From a bacterium (GTDB taxonomy: Bacteria > Bipolaricaulota > Bipolaricaulia > UBA7950 > UBA9294): a stretch of 5,585 nt of DNA. Each line of letters starts with the position of its first letter. Within the stretch, counting starts at the first letter, position 1. This document shows positions 1 through 5,585 of the stretch, piece after piece. The stretch lies in the NCBI GenBank assembly GCA_030671645.1, contig DAOVHV010000080.1, positions 1 through 5,585 on the forward strand, in the 5' to 3' direction. The position numbers and the translations under genes were made by a program. A model generated the notes under the pieces. That model saw only the letters and a list, made by a program, of their open reading frames with translations, made no database searches and was not told the origin of the DNA.

Positions 1-46
1 ATCAATTCCAGGATTGGAACATCCTGCCGAAACACAAGGGCTCTTC

Positions 47-188
47 ACCATGAAGAATATGAAGCCCTTATGGAAGGCAAAACCGCACTGCCTTGAGTAC
101 GAAGCTCGAAGCTTCTTCTTACCATGAAGCGCTTGAAGGAAACCCCGACACTGCCTTGGACACGGAGAATCGAAACTTCGCATTTCTT
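47..188. repeat. Degenerate tandem repeat, two units of about 70 bp
   Basis: Unit one (47-120, 74 bases) and unit two (121-188, 68 bases) begin with the identical nine bases ACCATGAAG. They share in the same order TGAAG, a run of A then CC, the block CACTGCCTTG, an ACG, a TCGAA, a CTTC and a closing TTCTT, with one gap of several bases near the middle. The preceding bases (about 18-46) look like the decayed end of a third unit, with CTGCC, ACAC and CTTC in matching order. The alignment was made by eye. Neither unit keeps a common reading frame, so this looks like duplicated non-coding DNA. Confidence 0.55.
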
Positions 189-191
189 CAA

Positions 192-215
192 CGAGCTAGC
201 TCATGGCATAGCTCG
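192..215. repeat. Short inverted repeat (hairpin)
   Basis: CGAGCTA at 192-198 pairs perfectly with TAGCTCG at 209-215. Two further pairs (199-200 with 206-207) form if base 208 bulges out, leaving a TCATG loop. No T-run follows on either strand, so it does not look like an intrinsic terminator. It lies between the tandem repeat and the two inverted CTTCATGG octamers and may be part of the same repetitive element. Confidence 0.4.
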
Positions 216-389
216 CTCCTTCATGGTTCATTCGCTTGTATGGCAGCTACCCATTTTCTTCATGGTTAGGAGTGTCTAATCACACAGCTCTGTCAACAAG
301 AGGCTTGAAGCGTCAGCCAATTGCGAAACTGGAGAAGTCAGGAGTTCGCTTGCCTCTCGGGTCCTGTTCAGAAGATTGTTACTGTTGAG

Positions 390-1919
390 CTACTGATCGT
401 CCGGCTCCCGCAAGGAGGAAACGGCCTGCCACAAGGGAGTCAATCGAACGAACGCGGCATAGAACGTGATGCCCACCAGCGTCGGAGCGAATACGGCCAA
501 CAGCCGCGAATGATCGCCAATCCAACTTCGCGTCAGGGCCGTTACCGCGAACAAGCCTGCGCATCCTAATCCGATCCAACACAGCTGACGGATGGAATCT
601 CTGGTAGCGCCTCGTTTTCGCAACAGAATGATTCCCAGCAAGAGGGCATTACAAACTCCAGCGATCGCCGTGGCCAAAGCCAATCCGGCCTCTTGCATGG
701 ACGAGATCAACAGCAGATCCAAGGCAATATTCACTCCCACAGCCAGCATTGACGCCAACAGAGGAAATATAGGCTTCCCTCGTGCATAGGAAGCTCGGGT
801 CAGCACATACACCCAGCCATAGGGCGCCAATCCGATCAAGTAGTAGGACAACACGCGAGACGTTCGTAGCGTATCCGCGGGAGTGAACGAACCATGTTCG
901 AACAGCAGCCGAACGATGTCGGGGCCGATCACAAGGAGGCCGACCATCGCCGGCAACAGGACCAAGGCACTGGCCACGATCCCTTCGTTGAGATACCCAG
1001 AGAATCGATCCTTGTCCCGTCGCGCCCAGGCCTGAGAAAATCGCGGCAGCAAAGCCGTGGCCACGCTGACGGCGAGCATACCAAGCGGTAACTGGAACAA
1101 GCGCATGGCGTACTGCAAGGCAGAGATTCCCCCGTCGCCCAGGTGAGAGGCCAATTTGTAGTCGACCATCAGATTGACTTGCGTCACGGCCAGCGTAAGC
1201 AACGCTGGAGCCATCAGCCAGATCATGCGGCGGATCCGAGGATGTATCGGAAGGATTCGAAACCTGAACCGAAATCCGACCTTTAGAAGGACCGGGATCT
1301 GGGATATCAGCTGTGCGGAGCCTCCGATCAGCACCCCGATCCCCACTCCAAGGATCGCTGGATCCGTTCGAGGGGCCAGCACGAGAATCCCCAGCAACAT
1401 ACCCACGTTGAACCAAACCGGAGCGAACGCAGCCGCGAAAAATCTGCGGTGGGCATTGAGAATGCCCATAACAACGGCAGCGATACCGATAACGGCGATG
1501 AACGGGAACAGGACGCGTGTCAGCCTCACCGTCAGAGCCAGTTTGCTGGGATCGAATCCACTCGCCAAGAACGGCACGTACCACGGCGCCAACATGATGC
1601 CGAGAACGACAACGAAAGGGAACAACAGGATCAGCCAGGAAATCAAGTTGGATGCGAAGGCGTCTGCGGATGCAGAGGCACCCGCAGACGTAGAAGATTC
1701 GCGTAGTTCCGTGTACACGGGAACCATGGCCGTGGAAAGGGCGCCTTCGGCCAGCAGTTGCCTCAAGAAGTGAGGGACGAAGAAAGCGATGAGAAAGGCA
1801 TCATAAGCAGCTCCTGCGCCGAAGCGGTCGGCAATGGCCACGTCGCGAAACAAGCCCAACACCCTGGAAATGGCGGTGGCCGCCGCTATCAGCAGAACGT
1901 CCCGGGCCAGTCGCTTCAT
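390..1919 (-). CDS. murJ: Lipid II flippase MurJ (MviN family)
   Basis: MurJ moves the lipid-linked peptidoglycan precursor lipid II from the inner to the outer face of the cytoplasmic membrane. The protein is 509 residues, matching the roughly 510 usual for the family, and shows about 14 hydrophobic segments from residue 8 to 494. Family residues are present: Arg19 and Arg25 in the first helix (SRVLGLFRD), Asp40, Arg53 followed by LLAEGAL, Arg273 in YAMRLFQLPLG, and LLFEHGSF at 338-344; the arginines correspond to those needed for E. coli MurJ. The frame stays open for 56 codons upstream, but that part reads as the shadow of the neighbouring gene, and MKRLARD is the family-like start. This ATG overlaps the preceding stop as ATGA and has no Shine-Dalgarno, implying translational coupling. 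It is probably the last gene of the rplI transcript. Confidence 0.96.
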   Translation of the reverse strand: MKRLARDVLLIAAATAISRVLGLFRDVAIADRFGAGAAYDAFLIAFFVPHFLRQLLAEGALSTAMVPVYTELRESSTSAGASASADAFASNLISWLILLFPFVVVLGIMLAPWYVPFLASGFDPSKLALTVRLTRVLFPFIAVIGIAAVVMGILNAHRRFFAAAFAPVWFNVGMLLGILVLAPRTDPAILGVGIGVLIGGSAQLISQIPVLLKVGFRFRFRILPIHPRIRRMIWLMAPALLTLAVTQVNLMVDYKLASHLGDGGISALQYAMRLFQLPLGMLAVSVATALLPRFSQAWARRDKDRFSGYLNEGIVASALVLLPAMVGLLVIGPDIVRLLFEHGSFTPADTLRTSRVLSYYLIGLAPYGWVYVLTRASYARGKPIFPLLASMLAVGVNIALDLLLISSMQEAGLALATAIAGVCNALLLGIILLRKRGATRDSIRQLCWIGLGCAGLFAVTALTRSWIGDHSRLLAVFAPTLVGITFYAAFVRLTPLWQAVSSLREPDDQ

Positions 1920-3595
1920 GGAGTGAGTGGAATGAGGCTGAGGGCCAATCGGATCGAATCTTGAGAACCCAATTGGAATGTGCCAGATGCACTGGAATAG
2001 GCGATCGCATTTCGTCCGCACGACGATAACAAAACGGCGTCCTTGACAGTGGTTGGCAACGAGTACAGAACTTCGACCAGGTTCCACGGATCCGCTTCGG
2101 GGTCATCGGCATCGTGCCCCGAGAAGGCCAACAAATACAGGCCACCTTGCCAGTCGCAGGCCAACACCGTTCCACCGGGAAACCCGGACACCTCATCATG
2201 CTGATCCTCGCTGAGGGCAACGACACCGTCACCTATCATCATTGGACCCGCCGAAATCGCATGAAGATACGTTCCCTCGGCATGCAGGAATTGGCAGACC
2301 AGCTCGATCGGGTCGCCCAGTTGGATCAGCGATAGCCTCGCCTTGGCCTCCCCACTGGCCACCACCAGAATGGCAGATGAATCCGCAGGAACAAAGGGAC
2401 CTTGGTAAACAGAGACCACACGATTCTCTCGAATCTTGATGACAATGAACGAGCCGGGAATGCCCCGCGCGATGCTGCCCGTGTATCCAGGCGCATAGGT
2501 TACGACCTCTCCATGCGCCAGTGGACGATTGACACCATCGGCCGCAATGACCCGGCCTGCATGCTTGATGCCGACAGAGGAGAGGGAAGAAAACGTCGTC
2601 CATCGGCCGAATAGATCGATGGCCAATACCTCCAAGGGCGTGTCGGGGACAAGATAGGGAATTCCGTTCATGATCAGACATTCCGTATGCGCCGGATCCC
2701 AGGGACAATCGACCGAGATCGCCAAGGTCGCTCCGTTTTCCTTCAGAATGGCATCAAGGCTCGCGGTCGCTTGATAGCCACTCGCCGAAACAGTGGGGGC
2801 CAAGCGAAAACGATCACGCCATGACTCGACATAGACGTAGTTCACTGATCGTGTCTTGGAGGCATCCGACCATTCGCGTACTGCGATGCCGTTGCTCAAT
2901 TTGATGATCGACTCGTGAAACGCCTCCTCCGCAACGCAGATCGTCAGCGCATAGAAATCGTCTGTTTCCAGCTGCTCCGTACCAAGAATCGTTCCGGGTT
3001 CCAGCGAAATCGACAACTCAACACCACGATTCGAGCCCATAATGCGCACGTCTTGGATGTCCGATTCCCCAACCCTGATCAACTGAGGATCCACAGCCAA
3101 TAGACTGTGAGGCCAATGCAAGCGCAGGATCACCGACGCCCCCTGCCGGGATACAGCAAGCACATGGGGGGAGAATCCGGTCAACCGCACGGTCACCCGA
3201 TCAGGCGAAGCCTCTATCTCCACGATCTCAGGGCGCTGGGTTTGAATGTAGATATCACCACCCACTCGGTGTAACTCTCCGTCCACCAATCTTAGGATCC
3301 AATCGAGCGAAACGTAGGCTGTGCCGTCCTGAACGAAGAACAGGACTTCATCGAACGCTTGTCGAAATCCGGCTCCGCGAAGGATGATCCGCCCTTCGGA
3401 GTTCGAGATCTCAAGACCGATGAGTGGACCGAATTCCTCCAATGGAACGAGGATGGATAGCTCTTGCTGGATGATGGGATGAATAAGAGAAAGCGGCTCC
3501 TCATTGAGATAGAGGAGCCCGCTTTGTGCAAAACCGGCAATCGAAGCGGCAAGGCAAAGGACAACGAGAACTCCCCCTACCCCCCGGTTGCGCAT
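1916..3595 (-). CDS. Secreted protein with phosphodiester-glycosidase-like (NAGPA/DUF2233-type) C-terminal region
   Basis: Function unknown. Residues 1-23 form a Sec signal peptide (MRNRG start, hydrophobic VVLCLAASIAG, likely cut after GFA), so the 559-residue product is probably exported. Residues 28-120 resemble the copper-amine-oxidase N-terminal-like repeat (LYLNEEPLSLI, SILVPLEEFGPLIG, GTAYVSLDWILRLV, DIYIQ), a surface-protein module. Residues 122-220 are beta-rich and possibly AMIN-like. Residues 285-535 follow the layout of NAGPA phosphodiester glycosidases: ATLAISVD, a LIMNG strand, HGEVVTYAPGYTGSIA at 361-376, and AISAGPMMIGDGV at 446-458. The motifs typical of active members, NGGFF, RTAIG and DGGGSS, are replaced near 294-299 (SVDCPW), 475-481 (GTVLACD) and 522-529 (LLSSCGRN), so catalysis is doubtful. 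It starts 5 bases after rplI and overlaps murJ by four, which suggests an envelope role. Domain calls are by eye and the middle one is weak. Confidence 0.85.
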   Translation of the reverse strand: MRNRGVGGVLVVLCLAASIAGFAQSGLLYLNEEPLSLIHPIIQQELSILVPLEEFGPLIGLEISNSEGRIILRGAGFRQAFDEVLFFVQDGTAYVSLDWILRLVDGELHRVGGDIYIQTQRPEIVEIEASPDRVTVRLTGFSPHVLAVSRQGASVILRLHWPHSLLAVDPQLIRVGESDIQDVRIMGSNRGVELSISLEPGTILGTEQLETDDFYALTICVAEEAFHESIIKLSNGIAVREWSDASKTRSVNYVYVESWRDRFRLAPTVSASGYQATASLDAILKENGATLAISVDCPWDPAHTECLIMNGIPYLVPDTPLEVLAIDLFGRWTTFSSLSSVGIKHAGRVIAADGVNRPLAHGEVVTYAPGYTGSIARGIPGSFIVIKIRENRVVSVYQGPFVPADSSAILVVASGEAKARLSLIQLGDPIELVCQFLHAEGTYLHAISAGPMMIGDGVVALSEDQHDEVSGFPGGTVLACDWQGGLYLLAFSGHDADDPEADPWNLVEVLYSLPTTVKDAVLLSSCGRNAIAYSSASGTFQLGSQDSIRLALSLIPLTP

Positions 3596-3600
3596 TCGAC

Positions 3601-4074
3601 CTATTCCTCCTTCGCATCCTCCTCATTGACTTGGATGCGGACTTCCACGGAGATGTCCTTATACAGCACAATAGTCGCAGTATGAGGGCCGAGCGTTTCA
3701 ATGGAGTTCTCCAAATGAACGCGGGCAGTCTCGATGTGTTCCCCAACAAGCTCGCCGATCTGCGTCACGATATCTTCGATACGAACCGAGCCGTACAAAC
3801 GGTCATCGTCGTGCGCTTTCCGTTCGAAGGTCAGTATCTGATCCGCCAACTTGTCACGTAGCAGGAGAGCCTTTTCTTCTCTCTTCATCAGTTCAGCCGC
3901 GTGCGCAGCACGCTCCTTGGCGTATTGCGCCACGTTATGCTCTGTCGGTTCAATGGCCAGTCCTTGAGGAAATAGATAGTTGCGCGCGTAGCCGTCGGCA
4001 ACCGTGACAACTTCCCCAACATGGCCCAAACGCTCTACTGTTTTGGTCAAAAGCACCTTAGCGATCGTAATCAC
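3601..4074 (-). CDS. rplI: 50S ribosomal protein L9
   Basis: L9 binds 23S rRNA near the base of the L1 stalk and reaches outward from the large subunit; it helps maintain reading frame and ribosome fidelity. The 157-residue product carries the N-terminal signature: VERLGHVGEVV at 13-23, then DGYARNYLFPQGLA at 27-40. A long, charged connecting helix follows at about 45-75, then the C-terminal domain (DRLYGSVRIEDIV at 91-103, ETLGPHTATIVLYKDISVEV at 126-145) and an acidic tail. Length is slightly above the usual near-150. The 4074 start is a GTG embedded in a strong Shine-Dalgarno, and comparison with typical L9 suggests initiation a few codons later, so the exact N-terminus is uncertain. It is separated here from the common partners rpsF, ssb and rpsR and heads a cluster with a secreted protein and murJ. 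Confidence 0.97.
   Translation of the reverse strand: MITIAKVLLTKTVERLGHVGEVVTVADGYARNYLFPQGLAIEPTEHNVAQYAKERAAHAAELMKREEKALLLRDKLADQILTFERKAHDDDRLYGSVRIEDIVTQIGELVGEHIETARVHLENSIETLGPHTATIVLYKDISVEVRIQVNEEDAKEE
3606..3612 (-). promoter_or_regulatory. Shine-Dalgarno for the secreted-protein gene, inside rplI
   Basis: The minus strand reads AAGGAGG, a full consensus, within the last codons of rplI. Ten bases separate it from the ATG at 3595. It confirms that start and shows the gene is translated from a transcript that also carries rplI. Confidence 0.8.
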
Positions 4075-4077
4075 CTC
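4070..4077 (-). promoter_or_regulatory. Strong Shine-Dalgarno overlapping the apparent rplI GTG start
   Basis: The minus strand reads GAGGTGAT, eight consecutive bases complementary to the usual 16S rRNA 3' end. The annotated GTG (4074-4072) lies inside it, too close to be served by it. Eight bases after GAGG comes an in-frame ATC (4065-4063), and five bases after comes an ACG. This element decides which start is plausible and argues against the GTG. Confidence 0.65.
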
Positions 4078-4094
4078 TGTCTTAATTCCGCGAT

Positions 4095-4123
4095 ATTGTA
4101 GAAAGCCAGCTTCGCTACGTCAA
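4095..4123 (-). promoter_or_regulatory. Sigma70-type promoter for rplI and the downstream genes
   Basis: On the minus strand, TTGACG (4123-4118) and TACAAT (4100-4095) are separated by exactly 17 bases. That is five of six matches to each consensus hexamer with ideal spacing. The predicted transcript start is near 4088-4087, giving a leader of only about 13 bases to the GTG or about 22 to the in-frame ATC. It points away from the folP promoter. Confidence 0.8.
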
Positions 4124-4152
4124 ATTACGCTCCTGATCCCGCTTTACGGCCA

Positions 4153-4161
4153 TGATATACT
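4153..4161 (+). promoter_or_regulatory. Extended -10 promoter element for folP
   Basis: TGATATACT is an extended -10 (TGn followed by TATACT, five of six to consensus). A weak -35 candidate, CTGATC, lies 17 bases upstream at 4133-4138, as is usual when an extended -10 is present. The expected transcription start is 4168-4170, which coincides with the ATG at 4170. The element overlaps the more upstream ATG at 4152, which would then not be on the mRNA. Confidence 0.6.
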
Positions 4162-4169
4162 GTCATTCG

Positions 4170-4994
4170 ATGACACAGGACAGCGTTACGACACATCACG
4201 AGCGGCGCGTTCTCGTCATGGGGATCCTCAACGTGACTCCGGATTCATTCTATGACGGCGGTCGCCTATTCGATGTGGACGCCGCTATCGAAGCGGGCTT
4301 GTCCATGATCGAAGACGGTGCTGATCTTCTTGATATCGGCGGTGAATCCAATCGCCCGGGGGCCGGTCCGGTGTCTCCACAGCAGGAGCTGAGCCGCGTC
4401 TTGCCGGTACTGGAAGGCCTCCGAGCCAAGACCACGATCCCCATTTCCATCGACACGACCAAAGCGTCGGTGGCCCAAGCCGCTCTTCATGCAGGCGCCG
4501 ATATCATCAACGACATCACCGCCCTGCACTTCGATCCCGAAATGGCGCGGACCATTTCCGAGTCCGGCGCCAAGGTTGTTCTGATGCACATGCAGGGAAA
4601 GCCGCAGACCATGCAGCAAGAACCGCACTACGACGATGTGGTGATGGAAGTGCGCGATTTCCTGACAGAACGAGCCGAGTACGCGCAGGCAGCCGGAATC
4701 CCGCCCGACCACATCATCCTCGATCCGGGCATCGGTTTCGGAAAACTGTTGGAACACAATCTGGCATTGCTTCAGCAGCTTCCCAAACTCACTTCTTGCG
4801 GTTACCCTGTTTTGGTCGGGCTTTCGCGCAAGTCGTTTCTCGGCCAACTTCTTGACCTGCCCGTGACCGAGCGATTGGAGGGAACGATCGCCGCGAACAC
4901 GACCGCCATCCTGGGAGGAGCGAGTATCATTCGAGTCCATGATGTGAAGGAGGGAAGGCGAACGGCAGATGTGGCCGTTCGCTTAAGAATATGA
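4170..4994 (+). CDS. folP: Dihydropteroate synthase
   Basis: DHPS condenses 6-hydroxymethyl-dihydropterin pyrophosphate with p-aminobenzoate to give dihydropteroate in folate synthesis, and is the sulfonamide target. Family motifs appear in order: MGILNVTPDSFYDGG at 17-31, DIGGESNRPGA at 55-65, SIDTTK at 93-98, IINDI at 112-116, DPGIGFGK at 185-192, GLSRKSF at 217-223 and RVHDV at 255-259. From this start, Ser219, Lys221, Arg255 and His257 fall at the E. coli numbers, and the 274-residue length is normal. An ATG at 4152 would add six residues, but it overlaps the likely -10 element and has no Shine-Dalgarno either. Oddities are Asn61, where Thr is usual in the ESTRPG loop, and Leu after GFGK, where Thr is common. 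It begins a cluster with yceD and ruvC. Confidence 0.95.
   Translation: MTQDSVTTHHERRVLVMGILNVTPDSFYDGGRLFDVDAAIEAGLSMIEDGADLLDIGGESNRPGAGPVSPQQELSRVLPVLEGLRAKTTIPISIDTTKASVAQAALHAGADIINDITALHFDPEMARTISESGAKVVLMHMQGKPQTMQQEPHYDDVVMEVRDFLTERAEYAQAAGIPPDHIILDPGIGFGKLLEHNLALLQQLPKLTSCGYPVLVGLSRKSFLGQLLDLPVTERLEGTIAANTTAILGGASIIRVHDVKEGRRTADVAVRLRI
4958..4982 (+). repeat. Perfect 9-bp hairpin at the folP/yceD junction
   Basis: GCGAACGGC (4958-4966) and GCCGTTCGC (4974-4982) are exact inverted complements around a seven-base loop, AGATGTG. A G-U and an A-U pair (4957/4983, 4956/4984) can extend the stem to 11 pairs. It lies within the last folP codons and ends a few bases before the yceD ATG at 4991, covering the place where a Shine-Dalgarno would be. 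No T-run follows, so it is not a standard terminator; a role in translation of yceD is possible. Confidence 0.6.
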
Positions 4995-5449
4995 GTTTGG
5001 ATATTCGAGAATTCGTCGCCGCGCCAGGACGGCGATTCCCGGTCGGTTTTCGACTAACGCCACCCGTAGAACTGTTTGCTGACTGTGATTGGACTGTCGA
5101 CCAAATCCACGCCGCCGGGGAAGCATTTGCGCAACTCTCAACACTCTATCTGGAAGTCGAACTCCACGCCAACATCACTCAACTCTGTCGGCGATGTCTG
5201 AAAGCGGTCCGCGTAACTGTTGACGTGTCCGAGCCATTCGAGTTGCAGATCCAGCCCAACTCGGATCTGGTTGACCCCTTACCTACGGCACTTCAGATGA
5301 TCCAGACCGCGCATGACCCCCACGTACTGTGTAGAGAAACCTGTCTCGGCTTGTGTCCGATGTGTGGAGTCAATCTCAACGACGATCCGGACCATGTTTG
5401 CCGTGAATCGGATTCCAATCGCCAGACCTTGCGGGATTTCCTTTCATGA
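4991..5449 (+). CDS. yceD: YceD/DUF177 family protein
   Basis: The family is linked to 23S rRNA accumulation in bacteria and plants and is usually encoded just before rpmF (ribosomal protein L32). This 152-residue protein has the two expected cysteine clusters: CRRCL at 66-70 and CRETCLGLCPMCGVNLN at 114-130, with a further Cys137. The CxxC plus CLGLCPxCGxNLN pattern is the clearest family mark and suggests a metal-bound or disulfide knuckle. The acidic stretch before the second cluster and the C-terminal end are more divergent than usual. The ATG overlaps the folP stop (ATGA), no clear Shine-Dalgarno is present, and a hairpin stands just upstream, so translation probably depends on folP. The next gene is ruvC, not rpmF. 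Confidence 0.88.
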   Translation: MSLDIREFVAAPGRRFPVGFRLTPPVELFADCDWTVDQIHAAGEAFAQLSTLYLEVELHANITQLCRRCLKAVRVTVDVSEPFELQIQPNSDLVDPLPTALQMIQTAHDPHVLCRETCLGLCPMCGVNLNDDPDHVCRESDSNRQTLRDFLS

Positions 5450-5585
5450 CCCGTGAGTTGGTCGCCATCGGCTTTGATCCCGGCCTGGCAACGACTGGGT
5501 ATGGCGTCATCCGCATGGCAGGGGGGAAATGGGAGGCCATCGCCGGCGGCGTCATCAAAACCAAGAAAGACACGCCTCGGGCCGA
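5446..5585 (+). CDS. ruvC: Crossover junction endodeoxyribonuclease RuvC (5' part only)
   Basis: RuvC is the Holliday-junction resolvase that acts with RuvA and RuvB in recombination and repair. Only the first 46 codons are in the window, and the gene runs off the right edge. They carry the family N-terminus: VAIGFDPGLATTGYGVI at 6-22, with Asp11 matching the first catalytic acidic residue that binds Mg2+, then a beta strand and GGVIKTKKDTPRA, matching the usual G-x-I-x-T segment. The ATG overlaps the yceD stop as ATGA; GCGGGA about ten bases upstream is a weak Shine-Dalgarno. The remaining catalytic acids cannot be seen. Confidence 0.93.
   Translation, partial: MTRELVAIGFDPGLATTGYGVIRMAGGKWEAIAGGVIKTKKDTPRA

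Larger units (their letters stand above)
1..389. other. Non-coding region downstream of murJ with degenerate repeats
   Basis: No open frame here looks like a gene. The longest ATG-started plus-strand frame I read in the first 300 bases is 51 codons (124-279); it lacks a ribosome binding site and has an unremarkable composition. The stretch contains an imperfect tandem duplication, four copies of CTTCATGG or its complement, and a short hairpin, listed or discussed separately. On the minus strand, where transcripts from murJ would enter, I see no GC-rich hairpin followed by a T-run, so the transcript end is not evident. The left flank is cut by the window, so a neighbouring gene may lie just outside. 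Confidence 0.6.

Noticed and set aside
124..279. 51-codon ATG frame on the plus strand starting MKRLKETPTLPW
   Set aside because: No Shine-Dalgarno or promoter, begins inside a repeat unit whose other copy has a different short frame, and shows no recognisable protein pattern.
291..296. Perfect TTGACA on the minus strand
   Set aside because: No acceptable -10 hexamer lies 16-19 bases downstream (the bases are around ACTCCT), and no gene follows.
323..349. Imperfect inverted repeat (GCGAAACT with AGTTCGC) as a murJ terminator
   Set aside because: The stem has a bulge and a 12-base loop, and no T-run follows on the minus strand.
649..1584. 311-residue minus-strand frame within murJ
   Set aside because: Out-of-frame shadow of murJ, rich in Arg, Gly and Ser, without domain features.
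1920..2087. 56-codon upstream extension of murJ
   Set aside because: It lies wholly inside the coding part of the secreted-protein gene, lacks MurJ-like sequence, and MKRLARD is the normal family start.
4152..4169. ATG at 4152 as the folP start
   Set aside because: It overlaps an extended -10 element and has no Shine-Dalgarno; the six added residues match no family pattern. It remains possible if the promoter reading is wrong.
4266..4940. 224-residue minus-strand frame opposite folP
   Set aside because: It is the antisense shadow of a well-supported dihydropteroate synthase gene; its composition follows that gene and no family is recognisable.

Overview
This is a bacterial chromosomal window holding housekeeping genes, arranged as two divergent gene clusters that fire from one short intergenic region (about 4075-4169), plus a non-coding tail at the left edge. 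Base composition is moderately GC-rich and even across the genes. MurJ and a Sec-type signal peptide indicate a peptidoglycan-bearing bacterium. Nothing here fixes the phylum. The stalk-like secreted protein built around a phosphodiester-glycosidase fold, and the unusual gene order, suggest a poorly sampled lineage, but that is only an impression.

Leftward cluster (minus strand): rplI (ribosomal protein L9), then a 559-residue secreted protein of no known function, then murJ (lipid II flippase). A near-consensus sigma70 promoter (TTGACG, 17 bp, TACAAT) lies just upstream of rplI. The secreted-protein gene begins 5 bases after the rplI stop, with its Shine-Dalgarno inside rplI. murJ overlaps the secreted gene by an ATGA and has no Shine-Dalgarno of its own. 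The three are therefore very likely one transcript, linking a ribosomal protein to two cell-envelope proteins.

Rightward cluster (plus strand): folP (dihydropteroate synthase), a yceD/DUF177-family gene and the first 46 codons of ruvC, each joined to the next by an ATGA overlap. An extended -10 element (TGATATACT) sits so close to the folP start that a leaderless mRNA is likely. A perfect 9-bp hairpin lies directly before the yceD start codon.

Left edge (1-389): no convincing gene. It holds a degenerate tandem repeat of about 70 bp, four copies of the octamer CTTCATGG (two in each orientation) and a small hairpin. No T-run terminator is visible after murJ.

No mobile element, CRISPR array, tRNA or rRNA was seen. 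The points most worth a second look are the secreted protein whose glycosidase signature motifs appear lost, the unclear rplI start codon embedded in a strong Shine-Dalgarno, the apparently leaderless folP, and a Thr-to-Asn change in the DHPS active-site loop.
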